Origin: Clostridia bacterium
Lineage (GTDB): Bacteria > Bacillota > Clostridia > Christensenellales > CAG-138
DNA: 40,305 bases
NCBI GenBank assembly: GCA_030533005.1
Contig: JAUNJX010000018.1
Span: 1 to 40,305 of the forward strand
Reading direction: 5' to 3'
The notes below the pieces were generated by a model. The model saw only the letters and a program-made list of their open reading frames with translations. It made no database searches and was not told where the DNA came from. The position numbers were made by a program, and so were the translations under genes. This document shows positions 38,493-40,305 of this stretch, in pieces (positions within the stretch are counted from its first letter, which is position 1; each line of letters starts with the position of its first letter).

Positions 38493-40305
38493 GTGAGCGC
38501 TTATTTAGACGAAAACGAACTGTATCTCTTCAACGAAGGTAAAAATGCGTATGCCTACCGTGCGCTGGGGTGCCACAGGGTAAGGATGGACGGCTATGAC
38601 GCCTTCCGTTTCGCGGTTTGGGCGCCGAACGCCGAAAGCGTTAGCGTTGTGGGCAGCTTCAATAACTGGGATCCGCAGGCCGATCCCATGCACCTGTGCG
38701 GCACCACGGGCGTTTGGGAGGTTCATATCGGTATCGCGCATATCGGGGATCTATATAAATATGCCATTCGCACCTATGACGGGGATCTGCTCTATAAAGC
38801 CGACCCCTTTGCCTTCTACAGTCAGGAGCGTCCCGCCACGGCCTCTGTTATTTGGGATATCAGCGGCTACGCGTGGCAGGATGACGCGCATATGCTGGAA
38901 CGGGAGCACGAGGCGTTTTACAACCAGCCCGTCAACATCTATGAGGTGCATGTAGGCTCATGGAACGTCGGCCTTCACTATGAGGAGCTGGCGGAGCAGC
39001 TGGTGCGCTATGTCAAGGATATGGGCTACACGCACATCGAATTCATGCCGCTGATGGAATACCCGCTGGACGACAGCTGGGGGTATCAGGTGACGGGTTA
39101 TTATGCCATCACCTCCCGCTACGGCACGCCGCAGCAGTTTAAATATCTGGTGGATTGCTGCCACAGGGCGGGGCTGTATGTCATCATGGACTGGGTGCCC
39201 GCACATTTCCCGAAGGACGAACAGGGCTTGCGCCTCTTTGACGGCACGCCTATCTATGAAAGCGCCGATCCGCGCCGCAGCGAACAGAAGCAGTGGGGTA
39301 CGGTGCTTTTCGATTACAGCCGCACCGAGGTGCAAAGCTTCCTGATCTCCAACGCTGTATTCTTCCTTAAGGAATATCATATCGACGGCCTGCGCGTGGA
39401 CGCGGTAAGCTGCATGCTGTATCTTGACTATGGCAGAAAGAGCGGTGAATGGACGCCCAACATCTACGGCGGCAAGGAAAATCTGGACGCGATCGCGCTG
39501 TTCCAGAACCTTGCGGAGGCCGTGCGCAGGGAATGCCCGGGCGCTATCTTGATCGCGGAGGAGAGCACGGCCTTCCCGCTGGTTACGGCGTGGCCGGATC
39601 GCGGCGGGCTGGGCTTTGATTTTAAGTGGAACATGGGCTTTATGAACGATACGCTGGCCTATATGAGCATGGACAGCCTCTTTAGAAAGAACCATCACGA
39701 TAAGCTTACCTTCTCCATGTGCTATGCGTTTAGCGAAAACCATGTGCTGCCCTTCTCCCACGACGAGGTGGTGCATGGCAAATGCTCGCTGATCAACCGC
39801 ATGCCGGGGCCTTATGAGGATCAATTCCGGCAGATGCGCCTTTTGATGATGTATCAATTCGGGCATCCGGGCAAGAAGCTCAACTTTATGGGCAACGAGA
39901 TCGCCCAGTTTATCGAGTGGGATTTCAGACAATCCTTGGACTGGTTCCTGCTTGGCTACCCCGCCCACGCGGATTTCCAGCGCTTTATGCGCTCGCTCAA
40001 TCATTTCTATGTGGATACGCCTGCCCTTTGGGAGCGGGACACGAACTGGGGCGGGTTTGAGTGGCTGAGCGTGGACGATGCGCTGCACAGCGTCATCGCC
40101 TTTATGCGCCGGGATGAGGAGGAGCACGAGCTGCTTTGCGCCTTCAACTTTACGCCTGTGGATCATGAAGGCTATCGGCTGTATCTGCATGGCCCGTGCA
40201 GGCTTACCAAAGCCATGTCCGGCGTCGATTCGCGTTCGTTAACGCTGGAATCCGAGGAGGATGATCTGGGCGATTATTATGTCGATGTGCCGCTTTGGTC
40301 CTACG
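38493..40305 (+). CDS. glgB: 1,4-alpha-glucan branching enzyme, 3' end outside the window
   Basis: Creates alpha-1,6 branches in glycogen. The GTG start at 38493 follows AGAGGTG. Visible are 604 residues, nearly the full 620-650 aa. An N-terminal CBM48 domain (YDAFRFAVWAPNAESVSVVG, about 35-130) precedes a GH13 barrel with the usual regions: YEVHVGSW, GYQVTGYYAITSRYGTP, the nucleophile Asp in DGLRVDAVSCMLYLDY, the acid/base Glu in ILIAEESTAFP and FSHDEVVHGK. A C-terminal beta domain begins near VIAFMRRDEEE. No other glg gene is in view; they may follow to the right. Regulation may be shared with the divergent lipoate ligase promoter. Confidence 0.95.
   Translation, partial: MSAYLDENELYLFNEGKNAYAYRALGCHRVRMDGYDAFRFAVWAPNAESVSVVGSFNNWDPQADPMHLCGTTGVWEVHIGIAHIGDLYKYAIRTYDGDLLYKADPFAFYSQERPATASVIWDISGYAWQDDAHMLEREHEAFYNQPVNIYEVHVGSWNVGLHYEELAEQLVRYVKDMGYTHIEFMPLMEYPLDDSWGYQVTGYYAITSRYGTPQQFKYLVDCCHRAGLYVIMDWVPAHFPKDEQGLRLFDGTPIYESADPRRSEQKQWGTVLFDYSRTEVQSFLISNAVFFLKEYHIDGLRVDAVSCMLYLDYGRKSGEWTPNIYGGKENLDAIALFQNLAEAVRRECPGAILIAEESTAFPLVTAWPDRGGLGFDFKWNMGFMNDTLAYMSMDSLFRKNHHDKLTFSMCYAFSENHVLPFSHDEVVHGKCSLINRMPGPYEDQFRQMRLLMMYQFGHPGKKLNFMGNEIAQFIEWDFRQSLDWFLLGYPAHADFQRFMRSLNHFYVDTPALWERDTNWGGFEWLSVDDALHSVIAFMRRDEEEHELLCAFNFTPVDHEGYRLYLHGPCRLTKAMSGVDSRSLTLESEEDDLGDYYVDVPLWSY

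Noticed and set aside
1..40305. CRISPR array
   Set aside because: No regularly spaced direct repeats of 23-47 bp were seen and no cas genes are present.

Overview
The window looks like a chromosomal segment from an uncultured, GC-rich Clostridia-type Firmicute, perhaps Christensenellales or a relative. This is inferred from gene content, not from a search. Supporting traits are a short HisG paired with HisZ, a bifunctional ArgJ with a type-2 ArgC, a VanW/G5 protein, peptidoglycan-binding NlpC/P60 proteins, a DUF1540 protein, a DUF4342 protein next to a two-component system, a YedE-DUF3343-desulfurase cluster, and tRNAs with encoded CCA.

Layout. Positions 1-2600 are AT-richer than the rest. 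They hold a gene tail, about 640 bp without a confident gene, an XRE repressor and a divergent TPR-like lipoprotein. This looks like acquired DNA next to a tRNA-Gly/tRNA-Lys operon (3087-3242), and the last 21 bp of the tRNA-Lys gene are repeated at 2912-2932. Positions 3386-7455 carry a MATE exporter, a DUF4342 protein and an OmpR-type two-component system. On the minus strand, 7520-11069 is a selenium/sulfur-type operon: an orphan sugar-type binding lipoprotein, a class-V desulfurase, DUF3343 and a YedE transporter split into two genes. Positions 11327-19082 are a complete arginine operon (argGHCJBDF) behind a promoter with ARG boxes. Positions 19268-27512 are a complete histidine operon (hisZGDCBHAF-IE plus a PHP histidinol phosphatase). 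From 27527 onward come mostly single genes: a NifU-like scaffold lacking key cysteines, two NlpC/P60 hydrolases (the first coupled to an 8-oxoguanine-deaminase-like enzyme), VanW, a PlsC acyltransferase, a GltS-like symporter, DUF1540, lipoate ligase and a branching enzyme cut off by the window end.

How the genes work together. The 7 arg and 10 his genes lie back to back in one direction, many with ATGA overlaps, and give both pathways in full except for carbamoyl phosphate supply. The right third is mainly envelope and housekeeping functions.

The most striking non-coding signal is that at least five monocistronic or operon-leading genes (MATE, both NlpC/P60 genes, VanW, LplA) have their start codon 6-8 nt after a good -10 box with no Shine-Dalgarno. 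These look like leaderless mRNAs, whereas the biosynthetic operons have classical ribosome binding sites.
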